A stretch of DNA of 64,000 bases from Paragorgia papillata. Its lineage: Eukaryota > Cnidaria > Anthozoa > Scleralcyonacea > Coralliidae. The position numbers and the translations under genes are program-made. Positions 11,243 through 21,813 of this stretch are shown here, piece after piece (the first letter of the stretch is position 1; each line of letters begins with the position of its first letter). The stretch is from positions 72,001-136,000 of the forward strand of contig JAWNZC010000353.1 of NCBI GenBank assembly GCA_035771165.1, written 5' to 3'. The notes beneath the pieces were generated by a model. It saw only the letters and a list, made by a program, of their open reading frames with translations, was not told where the DNA came from and did not search any database.

Positions 11243-11829
11243 CTAAAAAGATTACACAAAAGCGAATATTTTAGTTACACAATATATATATTGATTATTG
11301 ATAATAAATGTATTGATTTTGATGGTAAAAATGCAGTACAAGCGCCTAACATATTTTTCTCAACCGGCATGTCATAGAAGCCTTCAATTATTGCGAAACA
11401 TTTTTGGAACATCAAATGCAAATCGTGTGCAAACAATTTTAGACATGATTGTACAAAAACGCGCATCAAAAATTATAGGAAAAAGTAGTTCAGTATCATT
11501 GCAACATGGCGAAAATGTACAATTCAACAATATAGCACCTGTTTCTGCACCCCTAACTGGCCCACCTTCAAGGAGCTGGAATTACTTGTACAAAATATCT
11601 GCAGAGTTCCATTCCGTACTAGCTCTACAGAAGACTTTTGGATGATTTGGATATTACGTGACATTCCTGCACTTAATAAATGGTTTGGGATTTTTGAAGT
11701 AGCCGCGAAGAAAAGCGATGTCTTCACTGTTTATTTGTCTATTATTTTAGATTCACAATTTTCAAATAGTCCTGGCCAAAAGTGATCGAATTAAGTTGCA
11801 AAACGCCAAGAACAGCAAAGCTTTCCAAC

Positions 11830-11928
11830 ATTTAACAGTTATACCACGAGCTCGAGTTGTATATGAGCTCATAGCCAACGAGGCGCTTCGCCGAGTTGGT
11901 TATTAGTTCGTATACAACGAGAGCGAAT
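11830..11928. mobile_element. truncated copy of the 0.9-kb MITE-like element
   Basis: It matches the first roughly 100 bp of the element at 5288-6199, including the GAGCTCATAGCCAACGAGGC block, then breaks off abruptly. The breakpoint is the left edge of the 1.7-kb deletion that distinguishes unit 2. Confidence 0.8.
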
Positions 11929-12012
11929 GTCACATGGTCGTTGTACACCAACGAACTTCGGATGGGCATTATAGACCCAACCACGCATACATCAAGTTAA
12001 TGCCCCGGGATA

Positions 12013-12016
<4 letters not shown>

Positions 12017-12060
<44 letters not shown>
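12017..12060. repeat. (AT)n microsatellite
   Basis: An uninterrupted AT dinucleotide run, inserted in the copy of the SINE flank relative to unit 1, where no such run exists. Confidence 0.95.
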
Positions 12061-12063
<3 letters not shown>

Positions 12064-12094
12064 AAGTTGAATTGATACTCGGGTAATTAATGAC

Positions 12095-12476
12095 GATAAC
12101 GGTTGTTCCGGGCAAGTAGAAAAGTTACTTGACCACGGCTGGATTAGAATCCGCGACCTTCGGTTTACTAGTCCGACTCTCTACCAACTGAGCTACGCGG
12201 GTTTAAAAAACTATCTCGTTTCATCAAGTCAGCATCGAACTGTACTCAGTTCAGACTGTATAATGCGAAGTGGAAATTGGAGAACAGCACTCGGAGAACA
12301 ACCTTTATCATCATTACTTACCCAAGTATCAATTTCCACTTCGCATTATACAGTCTGAACTGAGTACAGTTCGATGCTCACTTGATGAAACGAGATAGTT
12401 TCGAAATTCAGTCTTTAAACTACCCCATTCCCTCGACCTTCTCCGGCATTGACCGCGTAGCTCAGTTGGTAGAGAG
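12095..12476. mobile_element. damaged copy of palindromic tRNA-Thr SINE element
   Basis: Copy of 7195-7700. The left tRNA-like head (12132-12200, minus) lacks its first bases and about 30 bp of adjoining sequence. The right head is cut off after the A box at about 12475, where an inverted duplication begins. Confidence 0.75.
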
Positions 12477-12480
12477 TCCA

Positions 12481-12769
12481 GCAATTGGCAGCGTTAATGA
12501 TTTTATTAATTTGATATAATATGCTATCGTTCAGTTGCGTTTAAATGTTATTTTCATTTATTATTGAGTCGGTTTTCTTTGTTTTTTCGAGGGCTTTATA
12601 TCGCATAAAGCCCTTGAATAATAATTAGAAACGAAACGAAGAAAAAAACAAACAAAGAGAATCTTTGTCCAAGGTGGGAAAAAAAGACAAAACTTTGTTG
12701 GAAAACCTCCTCAATAATAAATTAAGTCAGATAAATCCCTCGAACGTCGGGATGTATGCGATATAAAGT
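12481..12769. repeat. inverted duplication arm, left
   Basis: Reverse complement of 13169-13457, reading from CAATTGGCAGCG through the GAGGGCTTTATATCGC palindrome to the GGGATGTATGCGATATAAAG end. Unit 1 has only the right-arm equivalent (about 8000-8285), so the inversion arose after the tandem duplication. Confidence 0.85.
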
Positions 12770-12828
12770 CAAGTAACTTTTCCACTTGCCCGGCATGGCT
12801 TCGTTCACTCGGAGAACAACCTTTATCA

Positions 12829-12920
12829 TTATACATATATACATATATACATATATACATATATACATACATATATGTATATGTATATGTGTGTGTTGAT
12901 GTATATGTATAATATATATG

Positions 12921-13002
<82 letters not shown>

Positions 13003-13005
13003 CCC
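12829..13005. repeat. (ATATACAT)n and (AT)n tract
   Basis: ATATACAT units grade through GTATATGTATAT into a run of about 75 bp of AT. It lies in the spacer of the inverted duplication and is a probable source of instability. Confidence 0.95.
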
Positions 13006-13168
13006 GGGGCATTAACTTGATTTATGCGTGGTTGGGAGTAATTATTATAAATAAACAACCGCTGTACCTCAAAGAAAACCGAGGTAACCGTGAACTAAGT
13101 AATAGATAAATTCCGAGAACGAGGGATGTACGCTATATAAAGACCCGAGGACGCGCAGCGTCCGAGGA

Positions 13169-13457
13169 CTTTATATCGCATACATCCCGACGTTCGAGGG
13201 ATTTATCTGACTTAATTTATTATTGAGGAGGTTTTCCAACAAAGTTTTGTCTTTTTTTTCCCACCTTGGACAAAGATTTTCCTGTTTGTTTTTTTCTTCG
13301 TTTCGTTTCCAATTATTAGTCAAGGGCTTTATGCGATATAAAGCCCTCGAAAGAACAAAGAAAACCGACTCAATAATAAATGAAAATAACATTTAAACGC
13401 AACTGAACGATAGCATATTACATCAAATTAATAAAATCATTAACGCTGCCAATTGCG
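13169..13457. repeat. inverted duplication arm, right
   Basis: Partner of 12481-12769, separated by a spacer of about 400 bp that contains the AT-rich microsatellite. It corresponds to about 8000-8285 of unit 1 in direct orientation, so this is the ancestral arm. Confidence 0.85.
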
Positions 13458-13716
13458 TCAAAAAACGGAATAAAAATGTTTTTCCCGAAGTTTGTAAAAT
13501 GATAAAATGTCAACTCGTTTTTTATTATAAATAGCATATTTAGAAACAGTAAACGAATTTTCAAATCTTCTATCAATAAACGTGACACGCCTTGTTATAT
13601 CCTTTACTGAAGGAAACAAATAAAAAGAAAAATACAGTGCTATGTTATGTTAATATAAGTTCTCAAAAGTACATTATAGTATACACGCTGCATTTAAAAT
13701 ATTTTTCAAATCATAC

Positions 13717-13788
13717 AGTTTCTCCAACTTCGTTAAATCTTTAAACGCTCCGGGTTTAATTTTTTGAATATTATTATCCTGAAGAAAT
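13717..13788 (-). CDS. receptor LRR exon 6 (unit 2, exon B')
   Basis: A 72-nt LRR exon identical to exon B (8544-8615), with the same donor and acceptor. It encodes FLQDNNIQKIKPGAF followed by KDLTKLEK and a split Leu codon. Confidence 0.92.
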
Positions 13789-13897
13789 CTGAAAAAGAAG
13801 AACATTGCTCAATTACTCAAAAATAATAAGATTTAGCTGTTTTTGGACAGTTAAATCAAGAAGAATGTGTTTAAAGACACACATTAAACATTAAGTT

Positions 13898-14825
13898 ACT
13901 GAATGATTGAATGGTTGAATGATTGAAGGATTGAAGGATTGAAGAATTGAAGTATTGAAGGATTGAAGGATTGAAGGATTGAATTATTGAACTATTGAAT
14001 TATTGAATTATTTATTTATTTAATAATTTAATTATTTAATCACCTAATTAAATAATTACTTCATTGCTTAATTATTTCATTATTTAAGTATTTCATTACT
14101 TCGTTACTTCGATACTTCATTACATCATTACTTCACTACTTCAATACTTCATTACTTCATTACTTCATTACTTCATTACTTTATTACTTCATTACTTCAA
14201 TACTTCAATACTTCAATACGTCATTGCGTCATTACGTCATTACTTCATTACTTCATTACTTCATTACTTAATTACTTCAATACTTCAATACTTCAATACT
14301 TCATTACTTCATTAATTCAATACTTCATTACTTCATTACTTCATTACTTCATTACTTCATTACTTCATTACTTCATTACTTCAATACTTCAATACTTCAA
14401 TACTTCAATACGTCATTACGTCATTACGTCATTACTTCATTACTTCATTACTTCATTACTTCATTACTTCATTACTTCATTACTTCATTACTTCAATACT
14501 TCAATACTTCATTACTTCATTACTTCATTAATTCAATACTTCATTACTTCATTACTTCATTACTTCATTACTTCATTACTTCATTACTTTATTACTTCAT
14601 TACTTCAATACTTCAATACTTCAATACGTCATTACGTCATTACGTCATTACTTCATTACTTCATTACTTCATTACTTCAATACTTCAGTACTTCAATACT
14701 TCATTACTTCATTAATTCAATACTTCATTACTTCATTACTTCATTACTTCATTACTTCATTACTTCATTACTTCATTACTTCATTACTTCATTACTTCAT
14801 TACTTCATTACTTCATTACTTCATT
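13898..14825. repeat. expanded octanucleotide satellites in unit 2
   Basis: Same GATTGAAG and CATTACTT families as at 8726-9317, but the CATTACTT part is about 340 bp longer. CAATACTT and CATTACGT variant blocks recur in a higher-order pattern, which suggests unequal exchange of multi-unit segments. Confidence 0.95.
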
Positions 14826-15543
14826 ACTAATATTTGAAATATGTGATTATTTAACTGTTTAACGAGAAGGTTACTAATACTTTTGTTTATATGTAATTAT
14901 ACTTCATTCCGTCCAGCTGTCGTCCATGCATGTACGAGATCACGCACCCATCCATCAATCTATCGATCTATTTTATCCATGCCACAATTCATCATCCATC
15001 CATGCATACATCTATTCAATCATCTACCATTTTATTTACCAACCGACTTATTCACCGCCTTAACCTTGTCCCTCCAACCATTGCACCAAGCTACCTATCT
15101 ATCAATGCATCATATGAACCCACTATCTAGCTATCCAGATAACAACCATCTGCATAACTATCAATATGTGTATACATCCATCCATCTATTCACCAACCCA
15201 CCGACTCAAAACACTAGTGTTTTAAAAATCTATTCCAAAAAAATACCAAAAACTTACAAAACTTTAAGATCACCAAGTCCGCTGAAGACTTTACTATCTA
15301 TTTCCAACAAACGGTTTGAATCAAGATATCTGAAAGAAAGAATAAGCAGAAACACTGAGAAAAATGTTATTTTAAAACCATTTTTCCAATATAAAATTAC
15401 AAATTTATTTTATTTATTACACAATTTCAAAAGGTGAAATAATTCTTAATACTGCATTTCTAATAGGAGATAAATCTTTAAAAATATAATAATGTTATGC
15501 GTTACAGTACTATTTATTAAGCTTGTTGTCATAAAGAACTTAC

Positions 15544-15615
15544 AAGTATTGAAGATTTTGAAGATTCTCGAACACGTTGGTTTGAAGAGCTTTCAATCGA
15601 TTAAGACGTAGACTC
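15544..15615 (-). CDS. receptor LRR exon 5 (unit 2, exon A')
   Basis: A 72-nt LRR exon encoding SLRLNRLKALQTNVF then ENLQNLQY and a split Leu. Two nucleotides differ from exon A, one of them silent. Its strong GTAAGTTC donor and AG acceptor are intact. Confidence 0.92.
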
Positions 15616-15747
15616 CTAAAACAATTCAAAACCGAGGTACATTTAACGAGGTTGATTTATATTGTTGCAATAGATATACCAGGTGGGAAACGTAATTTGA
15701 AAATGAAAATAAGTGCCCAGCAAATAACTTTTAGACAAAATAAATGT

Positions 15748-15795
15748 AATCAGCTAACGTTTCGTTGCTTGAAACGCAACATCATCAGAGCAATT
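15748..15795 (-). ncRNA. degenerate hammerhead-like fold (PLE tail), copy 2
   Basis: Duplicate of 10236-10287, with the same CTGATGA, extra T, GTTGC/GCAAC stem and GAAA. The stem II loop and the outer helix I strand each carry a substitution. It marks the right end of tandem unit 2. Confidence 0.5.
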
Positions 15796-15866
15796 TGAAA
15801 GCTTAAGGATAATTAAGTATTTGTATATACATGGTTCAAATATTATATTACAAACGGTCAAAATAG

Positions 15867-16759
15867 TACAATAACAAATTCAAAAATTTAAAGAAACAAA
15901 TGAACGTATAGATTTTAAGATTATAATAACAAAAAGTAAATAAAATATCATGTTTCAGATAGTCGGTTAAAGAGTATGATTATAACAATTAGTTTAGTCA
16001 TAATGAGATAGAACAAAGAAAGAGGTACTGAACTTATGTTTGCGTTAAGGACGGGGTTAAGTATTAGTTATTTATAAATTACAAATTAATAAGTTTAATC
16101 GATAATCAACACAATAGAACATAATCATTGGACAAACGACGTAAATGGTCTAAAAATGAAAATCAATTATAGAACGATTGAAGTCTCAACCGAAAGCTGA
16201 GATTATCAGTTTCTATTAATAATTGATGTAAATTCCTTCGGATAGCATACAACCATGTAAACATCCTTTATTTCGGAGATCTTTCGTCCTGTGATGCTCA
16301 GGACATCACCAGATGTTGCAACTGGATTACAAAGATTGATGGATAACCTAAAGTCTGATTCATCACGTCATCATTGTGTTAAACATTAATGTGTTACAAT
16401 GTTAAATATTACTTAAATATTCTAATTGGTTTTAATTTTATAGAAACTGATGAGATTACATGATCAATAGTATAAGCGATAAAAAATCAAAGAAAGAATA
16501 TTATAGAAAATATTTTATAATATTTGCATGATTGAGAAGTTAGCATTCTTTGGAAATTTACGATGCTTATAGAGATAGATTTCTATTAATTCCCTAATCC
16601 TTGAGAGAAGTAGTGCGTTAAGTACAAATGAGAAAAGCTGGTTCCCAACGAATTTGGTGATCGATCAGTTACCCATATGTATTCATCAACGGTAGATTTT
16701 TTGTGTGACCCTTTGATCAACAACAAAGATGTTCTTTAATACAGACCATGAGATTTCTG
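15867..16759. mobile_element. PLE 3' region with hammerhead-like motif
   Basis: Non-coding AT-rich sequence downstream (on the minus strand) of the PLE reverse-transcriptase remnant. At 16282-16312 the minus strand has CTGGTGA, an extra T, GTCC paired with GGAC and GAAA, the same organisation as the other degenerate hammerhead-like folds. A tail location fits known PLE structure. No exon is seen. Confidence 0.5.
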
Positions 16760-17602
16760 TTGATTGATGCTTGTGAGAGAATTCTTTCTACAGACAGAGA
16801 TTCAGCGCCAAGTAAGGAAGTTAAACGGATTATTTAGGTTGTTGCTCGGCAGGTCTAGTCTGTATTGTGGTTGTGGAATGGTGAGTTGGATGTTCTTGGA
16901 CGGATATCAGTTGTCTTCAAGTCAGTTTGTACGTGAGACAGTTCTTGATGTACTTGAAGTGGTCTTGGTCGCAGATGGAGTAGGCGCGTTCTATAAACTC
17001 TTACAAATGGATGGCTTAAATTTTGGGTAACGAAAGGAACTGTAAATTATACACAGCAATCGTCGCGAGAAGGTTTTCCGTAAACAGTGTGCGTAAGACT
17101 GCTATTTTCCTTTTTTGTAATGAGAATGTTCAAGAAAAGTAGGGATTGATTTTTATCTTGCGCCTCCATGGGGTATTTGATGGAAGAGCTTATGCTGCAT
17201 GTTAAGATAGTCAAGGAAAGAATGTAAAGATTCTTCTTCGTGAAGGAAGATGTTGAAGGTGCCGTCAACAAACTTCCGCTAAAAACTTCGTTTGAGACAT
17301 GAAAATCCATGAAAAACTGTTCTTTCAAAATTTTCCATAAATAGTTTGGCCAAAACAGAAAAGAAAGGACACTCCGTCGCAGCCCTTTCTGTTGGCTCGT
17401 AAAATGGATCGCGCCATTTGAAAAATATAACAAATTTAAACAGTTTCAAAAAGGTGAAGATTTCACAGACAGAAAGACCAGTTTGGTCGTTAGATTTGTT
17501 TTTCGCGTGATATATAAAATTATGGGGACCTCTGTGAGGGTTATCTGCCCTGATAACACACTTACCAATCACACTAACACCAACACTACAATTTATTAAC
17601 AA
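16760..17602 (-). pseudogene. Penelope-like element reverse transcriptase, decayed
   Basis: Minus-strand reading frames, broken by frameshifts, resemble PLE reverse transcriptase. First comes FYEPTERAATEC followed by AKLFMENFE, matching the conserved block before the catalytic region. Then FVDGTFNIFLHEEE, where YVDD has become FVDG. Then LLFLNILITKKEN with VYGKPSRDD, matching the FLDVLI...VYRKPTHTD block, and finally FIERAYSICDQDHF. Loss of the second catalytic Asp plus frameshifts make it inactive. It sits in an intron of the receptor gene, in the same orientation. Confidence 0.75.
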
Positions 17603-18490
17603 AATAAGAATCTCGCCTAATATAAAAGCTTGATAAGTTAATAGAATATATCATTATTTAAAAAAATGGACTCTGTTAACGTGCAGCATTCAGAGAATTC
17701 CTAATGTGGACGGAGATGAATTGCGCTATAAATTAAGTTTTGGCAAGTAATAATATTTATATGTTAACCAGAGAAAAATTGTCTCTGGTTTAACAAGAGG
17801 AAAATGCGCAAGATAAAGATATATGTATAAACATGTCGTGCAGAAAGAGTGAATCCGAGGCTGATAGAATATTAAGTTCTTTCACTTGCATAGTTTTGGC
17901 AGTAACTTGTGATATCTTCATGTTTGCTTAGGATAGAAAAACTATAATAGAAACGGGTAAAGGAACACAGCTGCGGTCACGTTTCTACTCAATTCTCTTC
18001 ACTTTTCTATTAGGTTATTATACTACATCAGGCATGTTTATCAACAAAATCCTCTGCTTTAAATAATTCTTGGTTTTCATCTGACGTCACGGCGGCAATA
18101 CTGGGGCACAGAAACAATGAAATGGCGGCCATGTTGCTGCACAATCCTTATCATTTTGGAATTTAAATCTATTCTTATTGAAACATTTCGTATTGATTTA
18201 CCGCCCCAACGGAAACGACCCATAAAGAAAAAAATGGCCGCCATTTCGTTTTTCTTTGAAGTGAATAGGGCACGATATACAGTCAGTGAGAAGCCAATTA
18301 GATTACATGAAAAGTAGTTTTCTAAGTATGTGCTAATTATGGATATATTGTTATTTCAGAAATGGAAATGAAAATTAAATGTCAATAATTTTAAACAGAA
18401 CAATTTAATTATAACAGTAATTACAGAAATACAATTATAATTCTCTTTGTTAAACTATAGTTTTGTGTCAAATGATTACTCTGTACTTAC
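17603..18490. other. intron, no recognised feature
   Basis: AT-rich intronic sequence with short chance ORFs. The phrase AAAATGGCGGCCAT near 18120 and its relative near 18232 are inverted and may mark another small MITE. Confidence 0.4.
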
Positions 18491-18562
18491 AACACTTTTA
18501 TGTTATTTTTAGATGGAAACAGTCCAACTTTCAACTCTTTGATAAAGTTCATACTGAGATCT
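18491..18562 (-). CDS. receptor LRR exon 4
   Basis: A 72-nt exon with donor GTAAGT (complement of 18485-18490) and acceptor AG at 18563-18564. It encodes DLSMNFIKELKVGLF then PSKNNIKV with a split Leu. It precedes the duplicated block in the transcript. An unrelated plus-strand ORF covers it, which makes it easy to miss. Confidence 0.85.
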
Positions 18563-19728
18563 CTAGATATGCAAATAAAAAACATTTTAAATCTTTTATT
18601 AAGTTATATATAACAAATAGAAAAATGTCCACAAACTTTACTTCAATTTACTAAACTACCAAAGTTTAAAGTTGAATTGACATATTTAAATTTTAAACGC
18701 GGTAACAAAAATAAAAGTCTAAAAAATTAATTAACTTTTTCTTTTTGTTAAAGCGGCGTGTGATTTTTTGAAAACTAAGTAGAAATGTGCATATTTCAAT
18801 TGTTTATTTTGAACTAAAAAAATTGAATGCTTATACCAAACTCGTTTGTCAAGTTAATTCAATGTTAATTTACCACCATATTTATACTTGGGAAGCAAGC
18901 CGGAAGAACCTCTAAAACAGTGGAAGCGTTTTTACGTTTTTGATTGACTTTTGCTCGAGTCAATCAGAACGTCCGAAACAATCTGGAAGCGAAAAACACT
19001 AGATGATTTGTGCGATAATTTTTTTGTAATTTTAGCGTAATTGGCATGTATGTTTGCTACTCGGTTTGTTAGACTGATGCTAGTATCAAATCATTCATCT
19101 GCAATCGAGAGCAAAATTGTTGATACAATTCTTGGTATTTGTCAATAGATTTCAACATTTACGAACAGATCTAAAAAATGCAGGTTTGATGCACACCTAG
19201 GGCTAGCATGTAGTGAAAAAGTAAATTTTAGAATTGGAATAAACATTGAGGCGTGGGAGAGGGGGTTAATTCGATGTCCGTCGTCATCTAAAATTTGTAA
19301 AGCAAAGGTATATAAATGAGTAACCCAAAATTTTGTTTAAAAAGAATAATCAAGCGTTTACAAGCGAAAACTTCAGCGCTCAGACGAATCATGAAATATT
19401 TGGAAAGCCGACAGTCAGTCGGTGTCTAGTTATAGAACATGGCCCGATTAAAGCATTTACGCAATTATATTTCAGTAATTCTGGATCACTCGTACCTTGC
19501 CTTATTCCAGCATCTTCATTGGTGCGAAACAATCAGAGAAACCCTCGAACTGCTCCAGAGATTCTTTCCGCTTGCTTCCCGAGTTGACCCCTCCCACATT
19601 ACCGCGTTTTACTTTCGCGTGTCCCGGTTATCCGTACATGCATGGAAGAACCTCTGGCAATAAGGGTTGTATACGATGCCGAAAAAATAATTAAATAAAC
19701 AGCTAAGAAACAGTAGAGTCATTTAATT
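18563..19728. other. intron, no recognised exon
   Basis: No LRR-like block is seen. Overlapping plus-strand ORFs near 19333-19694 share a compositionally less AT-rich stretch, which may be an old repeat or exon-like remnant, but no domain can be named. Confidence 0.4.
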
Positions 19729-19824
19729 GGGAGGAGGGGGGGGGGGCGGGAGGGGGGGAGGGAGGGGGGAGGGGGGGACGGGAGGGGGGAGGGGGGGACG
19801 GGAGGGGGGAGGGGGGGAGGGGGA
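19729..19824 (+). repeat. G-rich tract with strong G-quadruplex potential
   Basis: About 95 bases almost entirely of G runs of 3 to 10 separated by single A or C, with a repeating GGGACGGGAGGGGGGAGG-like unit. On the plus strand it could form several quadruplexes. In the receptor pre-mRNA it would be C-rich. The glycine-rich frame over it is an artefact. Confidence 0.95.
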
Positions 19825-21813
19825 AGTCTCCGCGGTTAATATCTCAGAAAGTATTTATGCTATAGAAGTGAAACTTGGTAGGTTAATAGAATATTCAAAA
19901 ATATTATAATTTTTAGTGGTGTCATCCCCCCGTTTGACGACGTCATAGTTAAAAATACAACAAAGTGAAATACAGCCAAATAATAGAAAAGGAAAACTCT
20001 TAAATAATTTTTTTTTTTATTATTACTGTAGTTAGAGCCGGTAGAAAGAAGACAAAACTATAAAACTTTAAAATTTAGGAAGAATTTGTCTTATTTTTTG
20101 GTTTATGGCGGTTGACTTAGTTGTTGTGATAAGAAGGTATATGTTAAATTCATTAATCAAGCTATATTGTTAATTCTATTTTCAATCTTTATACATTATC
20201 TGAAGTGTCCTATGAGCATCCGTAACTTTAAAAGCAATTTTCCGAAAAAATCAAATTCATGACGTCACTGTATGAAGTTATTGTTCGGCCATCTTGGATT
20301 CCGCCATATTGAATTTGCGACGTCATTAGATGAACTTAAATAACACAACATTCATGGAAATATATTAAAAATACTTTTAAAAGTGATTCAAATACTCAAA
20401 AAAAATTTATGGAATGATATTAAAAATACTAAAGTTAATCAAATACTCAAAAAAACAAAAAAAAACCCTAAATTAAACCAGAATTTCGAAATTTTTGCCA
20501 GAAACCTCATCAAAAACGTGGTTGCTATGGCAACACTAATCAGTGTAAAATTTTTTTTACAAACGATAGTGTTCCGCAACAGTAGGTATGAAAAGTCACA
20601 ATGTTTCTTCACATGGCCAGAAATTTGCGGCATCTGAGCCTCAGGTGGTCAGCAGCTATCCTTCGAAACACAAAACAGCTGCCATTGACATTTTATCAGC
20701 GGCCATGGATATTTTGATACGACACAGACACGGTAAACGACGAAGTTTTGTGGTATAAAGTCGTTTAACAGTTCAACAAACGTTAGAGCGCCAGCCTGCG
20801 ACTTTAGTTTAGCCAGGTCTTTGAGGATTTCTTGAGGAATATCAATAATTTCTGACGAATTTCTGTTTGGTGTAATTCAAACAATGATTCGTCGATAAAC
20901 TTATAGACTTGAATTATTTTTATCCAAAAGAGAGGGCATTGGTCATATTTTAAAGTGCAGGAAATATTGAAATATACCCATAGTATGATTAGTATTGTCG
21001 CATTGCCGCGATTTACTTTAATTTTGCCGCGAATGTACAAACAGGAAGTTAGGGATTTTGCTGGATATGTGTTGGTATTGTGTGGGATAGGAAGGGTGAT
21101 ATTGTTTTAATCCCACAGTACTCTGCACGGCTAGACATATTTTTTCTGAGCTTTCGAACGATACCAAAGATAATGAATTTTGTTGGAAACTCTCGTTGAA
21201 GTTTCAGGACAACCCAGCGTTTTTGCTCAAAGCAATTTTTCACTTCCGCTTTGATCTTCCAACGCGAATTATGTGGAATTACAAATATTTCAACATTGAA
21301 AAGTAGAGCAACCACGGCAGAAGCAAAGGAGAATTTAAGTGCTAATTATGGTACTATATGTTATATCCATGATACGAACTATATATTTATTTATAATTTT
21401 GCAAAATATTCGCCAATTCGCGTATACAAGGATTTTAAAAACTGCTCATGAGCAAGATTTACTATGAAATACATTGGCTGCAGAGTGGTGCTGCAAAGCA
21501 GATTTCGTCGCGTCTCAAAAGCAGAGCAACGTAACAGCGCTGATGCTTAAAAGGTATGATCAAACAGGCATTGTTTTAACGGCCTTGTACACTCTTTAGT
21601 TCTCTATTTAGTAACTGATCAACGTTGTTTTTTCAACCTTGAACGCAAAATCGGGAACAAGAAGAAAACCATGTCAAAGATTTAAGATTATCCGTCTTCA
21701 TTTGCAAGTTAACTTTGCAATATCGATGTCGCTTCAACGTCAAAACAACATGCTGGTTCATCGTTGTTACCGTCAAAAAAAGGTCCATAATCTAACGTCG
21801 AAACGACGTCAAT
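19825..21813. other. intron with scattered repeats
   Basis: Apart from the possible decayed LRR exon, no coding signal is seen. A segment at 20510-20600 (GGTTGCTATGGCAACACTAATCA, then GTTCCGCAACAGTAGG) recurs at 25380-25465, so it is a dispersed repeat. GACGTCA-containing phrases recur near 19935, 20260 and 20320. Confidence 0.5.
20799..20862 (-). pseudogene. possible decayed LRR exon
   Basis: The minus strand reads NSSEIIDIPQEILKDLAKLK, matching LRR positions I7, I10, P11, L15, L18 and L21, and follows an AG. The first Leu, the Asn, the final Leu and a GT donor are missing, so it would not splice like its neighbours. It lies between LRR exons 3 and 4, where an eleventh repeat would fit. It may be a dying exon or a coincidence. 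Confidence 0.3.

Larger units (their letters stand above)
10371..15866. repeat. tandem intragenic duplication, unit 2
   Basis: Second copy of the three-LRR-exon unit, with exons C' (11171), B' (13717) and A' (15544). Compared with unit 1 it has lost about 1.7 kb after 11928, gained (AT)n tracts and an inverted duplication (12481-12769 against 13169-13457), and has a longer CATTACTT satellite. The matching order and near-identity of its right half support a fairly recent origin or gene conversion. Confidence 0.9.

Noticed and set aside
12722..13109. ORFs of alternating Ile and Tyr over AT microsatellites (also 41154-41424)
   Set aside because: They are translations of (AT)n only.
19727..19909. 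Glycine-rich ORF
   Set aside because: Product of the G-rich simple tract, with no codon-use or homology support.
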